From Paenibacillus glycinis (GTDB lineage Bacteria > Bacillota > Bacilli > Paenibacillales > Paenibacillaceae), in assembly GCF_009909185.1 (NCBI RefSeq), contig NZ_JAAAMV010000001.1:248001-312000 (forward strand): DNA of 64,000 nt. Direction: 5' to 3'. Both the position numbers and the translations under genes were made by a program. How positions within the stretch are numbered: the stretch's first letter is position 1; the number at the start of each line of letters is the position of its first letter. Shown in pieces: positions 26,601 to 37,781 of the stretch. The notes under the pieces are model-generated. The model did no database searches. It was not told the origin of the DNA and saw only the letters and a list, made by a program, of their open reading frames with translations.

Positions 26601-28007
26601 TTACAGTATATATTGACTCAGATCGCGATTTTTCGCAATATTGCCCAGCTTCTCGCGCACATATTCCGGCGTGATGGTCAGATGCTCGAGCGATAGCTCC
26701 GGCGCCTCGAACGATAGATCCTCCAGCAGCTTCTCCAAAATCGTGTGAAGACGTCTAGCCCCGATATTTTCCGTGTTTTTGTTGACTTCCGCCGCGATCG
26801 ATGCCAATTCATGGACGGCTTCGTCGGAGAACGAAATCGTGATGCCCTCGGTTTCGAGAAGCGCCGTGTATTGTTTCGTGAGCGCGTTTTTCGGTTCCGT
26901 AAGAATCTTCACAAAATCTTCAAGGTTCAAGTTCGTTAATTCGACACGAATCGGAAACCGTCCTTGCAGCTCCGGAATCAAATCGGACGGCTTCGCCATA
27001 TGAAACGCGCCGGCCGCGATAAACAGCACGTAGTCCGTTTTAACCGGTCCGTACTTGGTCATAACCGTCGAGCCTTCCACGATCGGCAAAATATCCCGCT
27101 GAACCCCTTCCCGGGATACGTCGGGTCCGGAGCCGCGCGACGAACTGGCGATCTTGTCGATCTCGTCGATGAAGATAATGCCCGATTGCTCCGCCCTGGA
27201 GACGGATTCGGCGATCACGTCGTCCATATCGATCAATTTGTTCGCTTCTTCCAGCGTAAGCGCTTTGCGGGCTTCTTTGACCGGCAGCTTGCGCTTCTTG
27301 GATTTTTTCGGCATCAGTTGGCCGAACAGTTCCTGCATGTTCGCTCCCATGCCCATGCCTTCGTTTCCCTGGCCCGCCAGCATATCCAGCATGTTCGGCG
27401 AATTGTCTCCCACTTCGATCTCGATTATTTCATTCTCCAGCTTGCCTGCCGCGAGCTGCTCTTTCGCCTGCTTGCGCCGCTCGACGACCGACGCGCTTTC
27501 TTCAGGCTCGGTCTCGGCCTCCTTCGCGCCTGAGGAGTTCCCGAACAGCATTTCAAGCGGATTCTTGGACGACTTCGCCTTCACCGAAGACGGAACCAGC
27601 AAGGTGACAATGCGGTCGTTGGCCATGGCCTCCGCCTTATCCTTCACTTTTTCCGTTTTCTCGAGCTTTACCATGCGAATCGCCGTTTCGACGAGATCCC
27701 GGACCATGGATTCGACGTCGCGGCCTACATAGCCCACTTCCGTGAATTTCGTTGCTTCCACCTTGACGAACGGAGCGTTAACCAGCTTAGCCAGCCTTCT
27801 GGCAATCTCGGTTTTGCCCACGCCGGTCGGTCCGATCATGAGGATGTTTTTCGGCACGATTTCATCGCGGATCGCCTCGTCCAGGCGGCTTCTCCGGTAG
27901 CGGTTGCGAAGGGCAACGGCCACGGACCGCTTTGCAGGCTTCTGGCCGACGATGTATTTATCGAGCTCCGTGACGATTTGTTTCGGTGTCAATGCTTCGT
28001 TTAGCAT
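26601..28007 (-). CDS. hslU: HslU (ClpY) ATPase of the HslUV protease
   Basis: HslU is the AAA+ unfoldase that feeds substrates to the HslV peptidase. The Walker [16 protein letters not shown] and Walker B region [11 protein letters not shown] are present, as is the pore motif in the [20 protein letters not shown] segment. The I-domain lies at about 110-245. ATG 28007 follows GGAGGG; 468 residues. The C-terminus YIL fits HslV docking. It follows hslV by 34 bp. Confidence 0.97.
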   Translation of the reverse strand: MLNEALTPKQIVTELDKYIVGQKPAKRSVAVALRNRYRRSRLDEAIRDEIVPKNILMIGPTGVGKTEIARRLAKLVNAPFVKVEATKFTEVGYVGRDVESMVRDLVETAIRMVKLEKTEKVKDKAEAMANDRIVTLLVPSSVKAKSSKNPLEMLFGNSSGAKEAETEPEESASVVERRKQAKEQLAAGKLENEIIEIEVGDNSPNMLDMLAGQGNEGMGMGANMQELFGQLMPKKSKKRKLPVKEARKALTLEEANKLIDMDDVIAESVSRAEQSGIIFIDEIDKIASSSRGSGPDVSREGVQRDILPIVEGSTVMTKYGPVKTDYVLFIAAGAFHMAKPSDLIPELQGRFPIRVELTNLNLEDFVKILTEPKNALTKQYTALLETEGITISFSDEAVHELASIAAEVNKNTENIGARRLHTILEKLLEDLSFEAPELSLEHLTITPEYVREKLGNIAKNRDLSQYIL

Positions 28008-28041
28008 CTTATATCCCTCCAATTAGCCTTTCGCTGCCAAC

Positions 28042-28587
28042 CTATTCGATCTCTTCGACAATGATATTCCGATTCGTGAACACGCAAATATCGGCGGCGA
28101 TTTCCAAAGCCGATTTGACCATGTCCTTCGCTTCCATATGAGGGGCATGCTGACGGACGGCCCGAGCCGCCGCCAGCGCGAAGCTGCCTCCGGAGCCGAT
28201 GGCAAGAATGCCGTCATCCGGCTCGATGATCTCGCCGCCGCCAGATATAAGCAGCAGGCCGTTCGCATCCATCACGATCATCATTGCTTCCAATTTACGC
28301 AGAACGCGATCGGACCGCCAGTCTTTGGCAAGCTCTACGGCGGCACGCTGCAAATTGCCGTGATGCTCCTCCAGCTTCCCTTCGAATTTCTCGAATAACG
28401 AAATCGCATCCGCTACCGATCCCGCAAAACCGGCAATGACTTGGCCGCGGTACAAGCGCCGTACTTTCTTGGCGTGATGCTTCATCACCATGCTGTTGCC
28501 GAATGTCACCTGTCCATCGCCGGCGATAGCGCCCTTCCCGTTATGCCGAACCGCGCAAATCGTCGTTGCGTGAAATTCCATGTTCAT
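28042..28587 (-). CDS. hslV: HslV (ClpQ/CodW) peptidase
   Basis: HslV is the proteasome-beta-like peptidase partner of HslU. The motif [20 protein letters not shown] includes the likely catalytic threonines at residues 7-8, so the MNMEFHA stretch before them is either removed or, as in B. subtilis CodW, only partly processed. ATG 28587 has GAGGGGG about 8 nt upstream and gives 181 residues, the usual length. It is the first gene after the trmFO terminator. Confidence 0.95.
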   Translation of the reverse strand: MNMEFHATTICAVRHNGKGAIAGDGQVTFGNSMVMKHHAKKVRRLYRGQVIAGFAGSVADAISLFEKFEGKLEEHHGNLQRAAVELAKDWRSDRVLRKLEAMMIVMDANGLLLISGGGEIIEPDDGILAIGSGGSFALAAARAVRQHAPHMEAKDMVKSALEIAADICVFTNRNIIVEEIE

Positions 28588-28655
28588 GTGAATGCCCCCT
28601 CGTTCATGTGCCGACAGCCGGATTATGTCAATGCAGCCCATGTTCATCATTCGTT

Positions 28656-28685
28656 AGAATAGCTTGATTATTGAAAAAACTTCAA
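28656..28685 (-). promoter_or_regulatory. Putative promoter of hslV-hslU-codY
   Basis: TTGAAG and TATTCT with an 18-bp spacer on the minus strand, just after the trmFO terminator. The match is moderate, so the call rests partly on position. Confidence 0.35.
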
Positions 28686-28689
28686 ACAA

Positions 28690-28733
28690 AGTCAACAGCG
28701 GCCGCCGTATGCTCGTTGCTGCCGCTGTTGACT
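28690..28733 (-). terminator. Intrinsic terminator after trmFO
   Basis: Perfect 13-bp stem (AGTCAACAGCGGC with its complement), 18-nt loop, followed on the minus strand by TTGTTTGAAGTTTTTT. It ends the dprA-topA-trmFO unit. Confidence 0.85.
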
Positions 28734-28754
28734 TGTTCTTAGGCCGGCTTGCGG

Positions 28755-30107
28755 TTAATCCTGCAGTGCCGCTTGTTCCGCGGTTTGGTCGTTCAACTGC
28801 GTTTCTTTGAAGCGAGCCAGCTGTTCCAGCGCCCTGGAAGCAATCGCATCATTCTTGTCTTTCTTGCTGCGCATGCGTTTCTCCAGCGGCGGGAAAAGCC
28901 CGAAATTCGCGTTCATCGGCTGGAAGTGCTTGAAGTCCGCCGTCGTGATGTACTGCGCCATGCTGCCCAGCGTGGTGTCGGCAGGGAAGACGACCGGCTC
29001 CAACCCTTTGGCAACCCGGCCGGCATTGATGCCGGCGATCATGCCGGAGGCGGCCGATTCCACGTAACCTTCCACCCCTGTCATCTGTCCGGCAAAAAAC
29101 AAGTTTTCGCGCTTTATCGTTTGATAGGTTGGCCGGAGCAGTCTCGGCGAATTAATGAACGTATTCCGGTGCATGACGCCGTAACGAACGAATTCCGCGT
29201 TTTCAAGTCCCGGGATGAGTCCGAGCACCCGCTTCTGTTCGCCCCACTTGAGATGCGTCTGGAACCCTACCAGATTGTACAGCGTCCCTGCGGCGTTATC
29301 CTGACGCAGCTGAACGACGGCATGCGGCAGTTTGCCGGTATGCGGATTAACGAGACCGACGGGCTTCATCGGCCCGAATAACACGGTTTGCTTGCCGCGG
29401 CTGGCCATCACTTCGATCGGCATGCAGCCCTCGAAATACTGCTCCTTCTCGAAATCCTTCACTTCGGCCGTTTCCGCCGTAATGAGCGCCTCATGGAAGC
29501 GTTCGAACTCTTCTTCGGTCATGGGACAGTTCAAGTAAGCCGCTTCGCCCTTGTCGTAACGGGAAGCCAAGTACACTTTCGACATGTCGATCGAATCTTT
29601 CTCGACGATCGGTGCCGCGGCGTCGTAGAAATAAAAATATTCTTCTCCCAGCAGTCCTTGGATCTGAGCGGATAGACTGGGAGCCGTTAACGGACCCGTA
29701 GCAATCAACACGATGCCCTCGTCCGGAATTTGCGTTATTTCTTCCATCCGCACGTCGATGAGCGGATGCTCTTTCAGCGTCCGGGTAATATCCCCGGAAA
29801 AGCCGTCGCGGTCCACCGCTAGCGCGCCACCTGCCGGAACGGCATTGCGATCGGCGCTGTCCATGATCAAGGAGTTCATGCGGCGCATTTCTTCCTTGAG
29901 CACCCCAACCGCGTTGGTCAAGCCGTTCGCGCGGAGGCTGTTGCTGCAGACCAACTCGGCAAATTGATTCGTATGGTGAGCCGGCGTTTTGGTAGCCGGC
30001 CGCATTTCGTATAACGTGACTGGGACGCCTTGCGAGGCGATTTGCCATGCTGCTTCGCTGCCCGCGAGACCCGCCCCGACAACGGTAACTCTTTGTATCT
30101 CTGACAC
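28755..30107 (-). CDS. trmFO: Folate-dependent tRNA U54 methyltransferase TrmFO
   Basis: TrmFO makes m5U54 in the tRNA T-loop using methylenetetrahydrofolate and FAD. The FAD motif [13 protein letters not shown] lies at residues 9-21. Family motifs include the cysteine in [10 protein letters not shown] and a second in [15 protein letters not shown]. The start is GTG 30107, with AAGGAAGG 8 nt upstream, giving 450 residues; the longer in-frame start lies inside topA. It sits 34 bp after topA. In B. subtilis the next gene is codV (xerC), which is absent here. Confidence 0.96.
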   Translation of the reverse strand: MSEIQRVTVVGAGLAGSEAAWQIASQGVPVTLYEMRPATKTPAHHTNQFAELVCSNSLRANGLTNAVGVLKEEMRRMNSLIMDSADRNAVPAGGALAVDRDGFSGDITRTLKEHPLIDVRMEEITQIPDEGIVLIATGPLTAPSLSAQIQGLLGEEYFYFYDAAAPIVEKDSIDMSKVYLASRYDKGEAAYLNCPMTEEEFERFHEALITAETAEVKDFEKEQYFEGCMPIEVMASRGKQTVLFGPMKPVGLVNPHTGKLPHAVVQLRQDNAAGTLYNLVGFQTHLKWGEQKRVLGLIPGLENAEFVRYGVMHRNTFINSPRLLRPTYQTIKRENLFFAGQMTGVEGYVESAASGMIAGINAGRVAKGLEPVVFPADTTLGSMAQYITTADFKHFQPMNANFGLFPPLEKRMRSKKDKNDAIASRALEQLARFKETQLNDQTAEQAALQD

Positions 30108-30141
30108 TGCGCTTACCTTCCTTTCAATCCCGAGCCTCGGT

Positions 30142-32244
30142 CTACAATTCCGCGGATTCCGGCTCTTCAACCACTTCTTCGTTGTATTCGCATTGCGTGC
30201 AGATCAGCTTCGCGCCGCTGCGGTTGCGTTTCTCGACCATCAAACCGCTGCAATTCGGACAAGGCTTGCTGACCGGTTTATCCCACGATACGTAATCGCA
30301 GCCCGGATATTGATCGCAGCCATAGAAGAAACGGCCTTTTTTGCTGCGGCGTTCGATGATTTTGCCTACCTTGCATTTCGGGCATGTCACTCCGATATCC
30401 TTGACGATCGGTTTCGTGTTCCGGCAGTCCGGGAAACCGGAGCAGGCGAGAAACTTGCCGAAGCGGCCCATCTTGAATACCATATGTCGGCCGCATTTCT
30501 CGCAAATTTCATCGGATATTTCATCCTGCAGCTCGACTTCCTTCATTTCCTCTTCCGCGACTTCCAGCCGTTTCTCGAACGACTCGTAGAAATTGCCGAG
30601 CACGCGGACCCAATCTTCCTTGCCGTCTTCCACATGGTCGAGATCTTCTTCCATATGCGCGGTAAACTCCGCATCCAATATTTCGGGGAAAAACTCTTCC
30701 ATCATCTGAATGACGAGATCGCCGAGTTCCGTCGGGATGAACTTCTTCTCTTCCATCGCGACGTAGCCGCGCTTCTGGATCGTTTCCAGCGTCGGGGCGT
30801 ACGTGCTCGGCCTGCCGATGCCGATCTCTTCCATCATGCGTACAAGACGCGCTTCCGAATACCTTGGCGGCGGCTGCGTGAAATGCTGCTTCGGCTCAAC
30901 GGCTTCTGCCGGGATCGACTCTTCCGCGACGAGGGGCGGAAGGAACTTCTCTTCGTCGGTCGTGCCGTCATCGTTGCCTTCGACGTAGATTTTCATGAAG
31001 CCCTGGAATTTCACTTTCGATCCGACCGCTCTGAATATAGCACCGTTGCCGACCGTAAAGTCGACCGTCATCGTGTCCAATACCGCAGAAGACATCTGGC
31101 TTGCCACGAAGCGTTCCCAAACGAGCTTATACAGCCTGAATTGGTCACGGCTGAGAAATTCCTTCACCGAATCGGGATCGCGTAAAACGGACGTCGGACG
31201 AACCGCTTCATGCGCGTCCTGGGCGTTGCTGTTCTTCTTCGCGTATACGCGAGGTTGTTCAGGCGCGAAGGCCGGCCCGTATTTCTCTTCGATATAAGCT
31301 TTCGTTTCCTCTTGCGCGACCGGAGAGACGCGCGTCGAATCCGTTCTCATGTAGGTAATGAGACCGACCGTGCCCTCCTTGCCCAAATCGACGCCTTCGT
31401 ACAGCTGCTGCGCGACCGACATCGTCTTGGAAGCCCGGTAACCGAGTTTTCTCGCGGCCTCCTGCTGCAGGGAGCTGGTCGTGAACGGAGCGGCGGGATT
31501 GCGCAGCCGTTCTTTCTCTTTCACCTCGCTGACGGTGAAAGCGGACGTTCCCATCGCGTCCAGCACCGTCTGCATTTCCGCCTCGTTGCCGAGCTCTTTC
31601 TTCTCGCCGTTCAGCGAATGAAACTTGGCTTCGAACGTCGTCGCGCCTTTCTTCAGTTGGGCGGTAATGCTCCAATATTCTTCGGGAACGAACGCATCGA
31701 TCTCGTTCTCCCTGTCGATGATGAGCTTGACCGCTACGGATTGCACGCGCCCGGCCGACAATCCTTTTTTGACTTTCTTCCATAATAATGGGCTGATTTT
31801 ATAACCGACGAGCCGATCCAGAATCCGACGCGCTTGCTGCGCGTTGACCAAATCCATATTGATGGGCCGCGGCGTTTTGAACGCGTCCTTGACCGCTTGC
31901 TTCGTGATTTCGTTAAATACGACGCGACAGGTGTCGCTTTCGTCAATTTCGAGATAATGCGCCAAATGCCAGGCAATCGCTTCTCCCTCGCGATCCGGGT
32001 CAGCCGCGAGATAAACTTTTTTCACTTTTTTGCTGGCATCCTTCAATTCTTTCAGGACACTGCCTTTTCCGCGAATCGTTATATATTTGGGATGAAAATC
32101 ATTATCCACTTCAACGCCGATCTGACTTTTGGGCAAATCGCGGATATGACCCATCGATGCTTTGACGATGAACTTGTTGCCAAGATATTTACCGATCGTC
32201 TTCGCTTTTGCCGGTGATTCTACAATGACAAGTGAATCCGCCAT
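30142..32244 (-). CDS. topA: DNA topoisomerase I
   Basis: TopA relaxes negative supercoils. The TOPRIM domain starts [19 protein letters not shown] with [13 protein letters not shown], and the catalytic tyrosine is in [14 protein letters not shown]. Three C-terminal four-cysteine zinc ribbons follow (CEKCG...CSGFPDC, CPKCK...CDQYPGC, CPNCS...CTQC). 700 residues. AGAGGAGG precedes ATG 32244. It lies 29 bp after dprA. Confidence 0.98.
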   Translation of the reverse strand: MADSLVIVESPAKAKTIGKYLGNKFIVKASMGHIRDLPKSQIGVEVDNDFHPKYITIRGKGSVLKELKDASKKVKKVYLAADPDREGEAIAWHLAHYLEIDESDTCRVVFNEITKQAVKDAFKTPRPINMDLVNAQQARRILDRLVGYKISPLLWKKVKKGLSAGRVQSVAVKLIIDRENEIDAFVPEEYWSITAQLKKGATTFEAKFHSLNGEKKELGNEAEMQTVLDAMGTSAFTVSEVKEKERLRNPAAPFTTSSLQQEAARKLGYRASKTMSVAQQLYEGVDLGKEGTVGLITYMRTDSTRVSPVAQEETKAYIEEKYGPAFAPEQPRVYAKKNSNAQDAHEAVRPTSVLRDPDSVKEFLSRDQFRLYKLVWERFVASQMSSAVLDTMTVDFTVGNGAIFRAVGSKVKFQGFMKIYVEGNDDGTTDEEKFLPPLVAEESIPAEAVEPKQHFTQPPPRYSEARLVRMMEEIGIGRPSTYAPTLETIQKRGYVAMEEKKFIPTELGDLVIQMMEEFFPEILDAEFTAHMEEDLDHVEDGKEDWVRVLGNFYESFEKRLEVAEEEMKEVELQDEISDEICEKCGRHMVFKMGRFGKFLACSGFPDCRNTKPIVKDIGVTCPKCKVGKIIERRSKKGRFFYGCDQYPGCDYVSWDKPVSKPCPNCSGLMVEKRNRSGAKLICTQCEYNEEVVEEPESAEL

Positions 32245-32273
32245 GGCTATGCCCTCCTCTCCACTGCTTTTTG

Positions 32274-33389
32274 CTACAATACACTATATATGGAACCGGG
32301 ATGCTGTTCAATCTTCCGTTTTATAGTTAAATTTATCAGAACTGAGTGCAAAAGTCCAAACGGAAAGGACGAAAGCTCGTGAAGCTCATCCGTCGTACGC
32401 GCCTCTTCTTTCAAAATGCGGTAAATAATCGCTTCATTTTCTGTAAGCGAATCCTCTGATTCTACGGGAACCCGGTTCTCCTCGGACAAGGGCCGATTTT
32501 GAAAATCGAGCACGCCTTCGTACTCTTCCATGATATCCTGGAACGTGGCAACAAGCTTGGCTCCCTGTCGGATCAGCCCGTTCGTGCCCGCGCTTTTCGG
32601 AGACGAGATCGGCCCCGGAACGGCGAACACGTCGCGAGACATTTCGAGCGCTTGATCGGCCGTAATGAGCGACCCGCTGCGTTCCGCAGCCTCCACGACG
32701 ACGGTGCCTAAGGACAACCCGGCGATAATGCGGTTTCTAAGCGGGAACAAACCCGGATGAAGAGGCGTTCCGGGCGGAACTTCGGAGACGACCAGTCCCC
32801 GTTCTGCGATTCTCCCGTACAGGAACCGGTTCTCGGCCGGATATACGCGATCTACCGGCGTCCCTAAGACGGCAATCGTGCTTCCGGCTCCATTTAGCGC
32901 GCCTTCGTGCGCCATGGCGTCTACGCCCCGCGCAAGCCCGCTAACGACGGTGATCCCTTTTTGCGACAGCTTCTCTCCCAACGAAGAAGCCGTTTTTCTA
33001 CCATAAGAGGTCGGCCCTCTCGTTCCTACGATGGCAATCGAATGCCGTTGAAGCAATTCCAGGCGGCCGATCGCATATAACACCCAGGGCGGCTGAGGCG
33101 ATTGCCTGAGCAGCTCCGGGTAAGCGTCGTCGTAATAAGTAAGGATGTTTATTCCTCTAATGCTTGCTTCCTGCCGCCTGACCGCGGGATTTACCGATGT
33201 AAACGCATTCGTTAACGCATTCGCCTGCTCCGGTTTCAATCCGACAGCGGATATCCAAGCTTCCGGCGAGAATCGCTCGTAATTGGCCCACTGGCCGCAC
33301 TCGACGGCCTTTCGTACGGATTGCCAGCCTACGCCGGAGGTTTCATGCATCGTGATCAGTGCTTCATTCCGTTTATTCAACTCGTTCAT
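32274..33389 (-). CDS. dprA: DNA processing protein DprA
   Basis: DprA (Smf) loads RecA on single-stranded DNA entering by transformation. The Rossmann core is seen in [36 protein letters not shown] and [20 protein letters not shown], followed by a C-terminal winged helix. The start is uncertain. I use ATG 33389 ([19 protein letters not shown]), which fits the family N-terminus; ATG 33419 is also in frame. 371 residues. It follows the sucD terminator and leads dprA-topA-trmFO. Confidence 0.93.
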   Translation of the reverse strand: MNELNKRNEALITMHETSGVGWQSVRKAVECGQWANYERFSPEAWISAVGLKPEQANALTNAFTSVNPAVRRQEASIRGINILTYYDDAYPELLRQSPQPPWVLYAIGRLELLQRHSIAIVGTRGPTSYGRKTASSLGEKLSQKGITVVSGLARGVDAMAHEGALNGAGSTIAVLGTPVDRVYPAENRFLYGRIAERGLVVSEVPPGTPLHPGLFPLRNRIIAGLSLGTVVVEAAERSGSLITADQALEMSRDVFAVPGPISSPKSAGTNGLIRQGAKLVATFQDIMEEYEGVLDFQNRPLSEENRVPVESEDSLTENEAIIYRILKEEARTTDELHELSSFPFGLLHSVLINLTIKRKIEQHPGSIYSVL

Positions 33390-33468
33390 CGAATAACCCA
33401 GCCTCTCGTAGGCTTGCATACTATTGTGCTTGAGCAGCAAGGAGAATGCAAGCCGATTTTAGGATCGC

Positions 33469-33518
33469 AAAAAAAAAGCAACCTCTCCTGCCCGAATCGG
33501 GCCATGGAAAGGTTGCTT
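33469..33518 (-). terminator. Intrinsic terminator after sucCD
   Basis: Minus-strand hairpin with AAGCAACCT and AGGTTGCTT arms, plus an inner CCCGATTCGGG hairpin, followed by nine T. It separates sucCD from dprA. Confidence 0.9.
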
Positions 33519-33554
33519 ACCTTCAGTGTTACGATATGCTATTGGCGATAAGCC

Positions 33555-34484
33555 TTAGTGCGTTTTGCATTTGTCCAGCAAGCCGCGCTCTTCAAGAACG
33601 CTGACAAGCGTGGAACCCATCTCGGAAGGCGTTGGAGCTACGCGAATGCCGCATCTCTCCAACGTCTCGATTTTCTCGGCTGCCGTGCCTTTGCCGCCGG
33701 AAATAATCGCGCCGGCATGTCCCATGCGTTTTCCCGGAGGCGCCGTTGCGCCGCCGATAAAGCCGACAACCGGCTTCGTCATGTTCGCTTTGACCCATTC
33801 CGCCGCTTCTTCTTCCGCCGAACCGCCGATCTCGCCGATCATGATAACCGCGTACGTGTCCGGATCGTCATTGAACATGCTCAAAATGTCGATGAATTCC
33901 GAGCCTTTGACAGGGTCGCCGCCGATACCGACAGCGGAGGATTGTCCGATGCCGCGAGTCGTCAATTGATGCACGGCCTCGTAGGTAAGCGTTCCGCTTC
34001 GGGAAACGACGCCTACATGGCCTTTCGTGTGAATATAGCCCGGCATAATGCCGATTTTGCATTCGCCTGGGGTAATGACGCCCGGGCAGTTCGGTCCGAT
34101 CAGGCGCGTTTTGCGGCCTTCCATGTACCGGGTTACTTTGATCATGTCGATAACCGGAATGCCTTCCGTGATACAGATGACAAGATCCAGCTCCGCATCG
34201 ACGGCTTCCAAAATGGAATCAGCCGCGAATGCCGGCGGTACGTAGATGACCGATGCCGTTGCGCCGGTTTTTGCGACTGCGTCCGCAACCGTGTTGAAGA
34301 CCGGCAAGGAAACGACCGTGCCGTTCTCAAGCGTAATATCGACGTTGGTTCCGCCTTTGCCCGGCGTTACGCCGCCAACCATTTGGGTACCGTAATCCAG
34401 GGCGCCCTTCGCATGAAACAACCCTGTGGCACCTGTGATGCCTTGCGTAATGACTTTAGTATCTTTGCCTACCAAAATGCTCAT
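33555..34484 (-). CDS. sucD: Succinyl-CoA ligase alpha subunit
   Basis: SucD binds CoA and carries the phosphohistidine of succinyl-CoA synthetase in the TCA cycle. The N-terminal CoA-binding fold starts [20 protein letters not shown], and the phosphohistidine lies in [15 protein letters not shown]. 309 residues. It follows sucC by 57 bp and is closed by the terminator at 33469-33518. Confidence 0.97.
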   Translation of the reverse strand: MSILVGKDTKVITQGITGATGLFHAKGALDYGTQMVGGVTPGKGGTNVDITLENGTVVSLPVFNTVADAVAKTGATASVIYVPPAFAADSILEAVDAELDLVICITEGIPVIDMIKVTRYMEGRKTRLIGPNCPGVITPGECKIGIMPGYIHTKGHVGVVSRSGTLTYEAVHQLTTRGIGQSSAVGIGGDPVKGSEFIDILSMFNDDPDTYAVIMIGEIGGSAEEEAAEWVKANMTKPVVGFIGGATAPPGKRMGHAGAIISGGKGTAAEKIETLERCGIRVAPTPSEMGSTLVSVLEERGLLDKCKTH

Positions 34485-34541
34485 CGAAACTCACATCCCC
34501 TAAAAGAATTCGTATGCCGCCGTATTGCGACAAAATTTAAC

Positions 34542-35702
34542 TTATTTCACAAGCGCGACGATCTTCTGCGCACCGTCGGCCATGGAGTCGGCGGCAACGA
34601 TGTTTAGTCCGGATTCGTTCAACATTTTTTTGCCGAGCTCGACGTTGGTGCCTTCCAGGCGAACGACGAGCGGACGGTCCAGTCCAAGCTCTTTCGCAGC
34701 GGAAATGACGCCGTCGGCGATAATGTCGCATTTCATGATTCCGCCGAAAATGTTGACGAAAATACCCTTAACCTTCTCGTCGGAGAGAATGATTTTGAAA
34801 GCTTCGGTTACTTTCTCTTTGGTAGCGCCGCCCCCTACGTCCAGGAAGTTGGCCGGGTCGCCGCCGTAATATTTGATGATATCCATCGTCGCCATCGCAA
34901 GACCCGCGCCGTTAACCATGCAGCCGATGTTGCCATCCAGCGCGATGTAGCTCAGATCGAATTTGGACGCTTGGATTTCCTTTTCGTCTTCTTCCTCCAG
35001 ATCCCGCAGCTCGACGACGTCTTTATGACGGTACAGCGCATTGGAATCGAAGTTCAGCTTGGCGTCGAGCGCCATGACATTGCCGTCGCCGGTTACGACG
35101 AGCGGATTGATCTCCGCGATGGAGCAATCTTTATCAACGAACGCCGCGTACAACGAAAGCATGAATTTAGCCGCTTTGTTCACGAGTTCGTTCGGGATGT
35201 TGATGGCGTAAGCGAGTTTGCGCGCTTGGAAAACTTGAAGGCCGACGGCAGGGTCGATCACTTCTTTGAAAATTTTCTCTGGCGTGTGCGCAGCGACTTC
35301 TTCGATCTCCGTGCCGCCTTCTTCGGAAGCCATCATGACGATGCGGCCGGTTACCCGGTCTACGACGAGACCGATGTAGTACTCTTTCTTAATGTCGCAG
35401 CCTTGCTCGATAAGCAAGCGTTTGACTTCTTTGCCTTCCGGGCCCGTTTGGTGCGTGACCAGCACTTTGCCGAGAATTTGGCTAGCGTACTCCCGTACCT
35501 CGTCCAAATTTTTGGCGACTTTGACGCCGCCCGCTTTACCGCGTCCACCTGCATGAATCTGCGCTTTCACAACGACAACGGGCGTACCCAGCGATTTCGC
35601 CGCCTCTACGGCCTCGTCCACGGAGAATGCCACTTTACCGTCCGGTACGGCAACCCCATATTGCTTCAGCAATTGTTTACCCTGATACTCATGGATATTC
35701 AT
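34542..35702 (-). CDS. sucC: Succinyl-CoA ligase beta subunit
   Basis: SucC is the nucleotide-binding ATP-grasp subunit. The N-terminus [20 protein letters not shown], the ATP-grasp segment [18 protein letters not shown], and the GXFVNIFGG-type motif [14 protein letters not shown] are present. 386 residues, with a good GGAGG site before ATG 35702. Confidence 0.98.
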   Translation of the reverse strand: MNIHEYQGKQLLKQYGVAVPDGKVAFSVDEAVEAAKSLGTPVVVVKAQIHAGGRGKAGGVKVAKNLDEVREYASQILGKVLVTHQTGPEGKEVKRLLIEQGCDIKKEYYIGLVVDRVTGRIVMMASEEGGTEIEEVAAHTPEKIFKEVIDPAVGLQVFQARKLAYAINIPNELVNKAAKFMLSLYAAFVDKDCSIAEINPLVVTGDGNVMALDAKLNFDSNALYRHKDVVELRDLEEEDEKEIQASKFDLSYIALDGNIGCMVNGAGLAMATMDIIKYYGGDPANFLDVGGGATKEKVTEAFKIILSDEKVKGIFVNIFGGIMKCDIIADGVISAAKELGLDRPLVVRLEGTNVELGKKMLNESGLNIVAADSMADGAQKIVALVK

Positions 35703-35760
35703 TTACGAAAATCCTCCTATCCGCAGTCAAATCCTACGTATGTACACAAAACCAATAAGT

Positions 35761-35769
35761 ATTGTAACA
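35761..35769 (-). promoter_or_regulatory. Putative extended -10 promoter of sucCD
   Basis: The minus strand reads TGTTACAAT, an extended -10, about 60 bp upstream of sucC. No good -35 hexamer is seen, as is common for extended -10 promoters. Confidence 0.45.
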
Positions 35770-36027
35770 CGATTCGTCATGGCTTTCCTAATTTTTTAAG
35801 ACAAAAATACAGCTTTTTTGATATCAGTTTCATCTCATATCGATATGAAAGCGGACAATATGCACATCGAATGGAGATGTATTGATATAGATCCTAGTAT
35901 TACCAAAACCCTTCGAAATATCGATACGGAACGTTTGTTCTCGTCTGATCGAGTTTAGCATGATTATCCGAACGGAGCAAGCGCCTTTGCAATCCTCAGC
36001 TCGATTCGTTCGCATCGGCCTAAACTG

Positions 36028-36057
36028 TTGACAGCTTTTTCGCGTGTCATCTATGAT
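36028..36057 (+). promoter_or_regulatory. Sigma-A type promoter of comM
   Basis: TTGACA at 36028-36033 and TATGAT at 36052-36057 with an 18-bp spacer, about 70 bp upstream of comM. Confidence 0.7.
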
Positions 36058-36129
36058 GGTGATAAATATGTTTAGCGACGGACCTGTGAGGAAGCACCTT
36101 CGGCCGATAACGGTGAGGTGTTTTTTGTT

Positions 36130-37689
36130 ATGTATATGCAAATTTGCAGCGGCAGCGTGTATGGCGTCGAAGGTCGAATGATTGCCGTCGAAGTCGACAT
36201 TTCAAGCGGTCTTCCGCAAGTTAACGTGGTCGGCCTGCCGGATCCGGCAGTGAGGGAATCGGTCGAACGCGTCAGGGCCGCGGTGAAAAACTGCGGGTTC
36301 GCGTTTCCGATGGAGAGAATCACCGTCAACCTGGCGCCCGCGGATTTAAGGAAAGAAGGGACAGCCTTCGATTTGGCCATCGCCGCGGGAATATTGGCTG
36401 CCAGCAATCAGCTTCGCAGCGCGTTGTTTCAGGATTTTCTCGTGCTCGGCGAGCTTGCGTTGAACGGCGAATTACGAGCGGTCCCCGGCGTGCTCGCCAT
36501 GGTCGAGCAAGCCAAGCTGCGCGGCGTGTCGAAGGTCCTCTTGCCGCGCGGCAACGCGGCCGAAGCCGCCTGCATTGAGGGCATGGAGCTGTATGCCGCC
36601 TCCCACTTGCGCGAGTTGGGAGACCCCAAGTCCGACAACCAATCCTGGGAACCCCTCCGCTACGACGCAGCCGCCGAGCGGGAACGGATTACGGTAAATT
36701 GTTTCGGAAGCGGAGGTGCCTTCATTCACGGCGATTACGGCGATGTATTGGGTCAGCATCATGCGAAGCGTGCATTGCTGATCGCGGCGGCCGGAAATCA
36801 CAACGTGTTGCTCGCCGGACCTCCCGGAACAGGCAAAACGATGCTGGCCAAACGAATTCCGGGCATCATGCCCCCGCTTCAGGAAGAAGAAGCGCTGCAA
36901 GTGACGAAGATTTACAGCGCGGCCGGAAAACTGCCGGGCGGGATCCCTTCTCTCATGCACGAACGACAATTCCGAAGCCCGCATCATACGATTTCGGCAG
37001 CGGGATTAATCGGCGGCGGCTCCATTCCGAGACCGGGAGAAGTGACGCTTGCCCATCGCGGCGTTTTATTTCTGGATGAACTGCCCGAATTCTCGAGAAC
37101 CGCGCTCGAAGTGCTGCGGCAGCCGCTCGAGGACCGGGAGGTGACGATCGCGCGATCGCGCGCCGTGTTTCGGTTCCCCGCTTCTTTTTTGCTGGCGGCG
37201 TCCATGAATCCATGCCCTTGCGGTTACTACGGCCACGACATGGACGAGCAGCGCTGCGTCTGTTCCGAGATTCAAATCGCCCGTTACCGCACCAAGATTT
37301 CCGGGCCGCTGCTGGATCGGATCGATATGCATATCGAAGTTCCAAGGCCGCTCACTTCCGAAGGCTTGACGGTTGGAATGACCACGGTTCAGATGCGCGA
37401 AATGGTGCTTCAGGCCGTCAGTCGCAAGCAAGAACGGCGCGGCGGACAGACGGAGCTGAGCCAGCTTGCCGGCGCCTCGCTTCGCAAGGCGGTCGAAATG
37501 ACGAAAGATGCCGATGATTTGCTCCGAAAAGCTTTTGATTCCTTGGGCGTAAGCCTGCGCGCGCACGACCGTATCCTGAAACTCGCCAGAACCATAGCCG
37601 ATCTCGAGAATGACGACCGCGTGGACAGCCAGCACGTGGCCGAAGCGATCGGCTACAGAAGCTTGGACCGCAAGCTTCAATCGCTATAG
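36130..37689 (+). CDS. comM: YifB/ComM-family Mg-chelatase-like AAA+ ATPase
   Basis: ComM-type AAA+ helicases aid branch migration during natural transformation in some bacteria; in Firmicutes the role is less clear. The N-terminal ChlI/Lon-like fold (GRMIAVEVDISSGLPQVNVV) leads to the AAA core with Walker A AGPPGTGKTMLAKR and Walker B FLDELPEF, then a zinc-type cysteine set (NPCPCGYYGHD...RCVCS) and the C-terminal Mg_chelatase domain. ATG 36130 is 9 nt after GAGGTG; 519 residues. It is the only plus-strand gene in the central region and converges on yraN. Confidence 0.93.
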   Translation: MYMQICSGSVYGVEGRMIAVEVDISSGLPQVNVVGLPDPAVRESVERVRAAVKNCGFAFPMERITVNLAPADLRKEGTAFDLAIAAGILAASNQLRSALFQDFLVLGELALNGELRAVPGVLAMVEQAKLRGVSKVLLPRGNAAEAACIEGMELYAASHLRELGDPKSDNQSWEPLRYDAAAERERITVNCFGSGGAFIHGDYGDVLGQHHAKRALLIAAAGNHNVLLAGPPGTGKTMLAKRIPGIMPPLQEEEALQVTKIYSAAGKLPGGIPSLMHERQFRSPHHTISAAGLIGGGSIPRPGEVTLAHRGVLFLDELPEFSRTALEVLRQPLEDREVTIARSRAVFRFPASFLLAASMNPCPCGYYGHDMDEQRCVCSEIQIARYRTKISGPLLDRIDMHIEVPRPLTSEGLTVGMTTVQMREMVLQAVSRKQERRGGQTELSQLAGASLRKAVEMTKDADDLLRKAFDSLGVSLRAHDRILKLARTIADLENDDRVDSQHVAEAIGYRSLDRKLQSL

Positions 37690-37724
37690 TCGGCACTGCT
37701 TGTATTCATGCTGCGGAGTAAAAT

Positions 37725-37758
37725 AAAAGGAGATGCCATCAACGGGCATCTCCTTTTT
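37725..37758. terminator. Bidirectional terminator between comM and yraN
   Basis: AAAAGGAGATGCC and GGCATCTCCTTTT form a 13-bp stem with a 7-nt loop, with A and T runs on either side, so it can end both comM (plus) and yraN (minus). Confidence 0.9.
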
Positions 37759-37781
37759 AGCGTAATCCGGATTCCCGCGCC

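Larger units (their letters stand above)
35703..36129. other. 427-bp divergent intergenic region sucC/comM
   Basis: Apart from the sucC and comM promoters listed separately, I see only a perfect palindrome CATATCGATATG (35836-35847) and no convincing gene. Confidence 0.6.
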
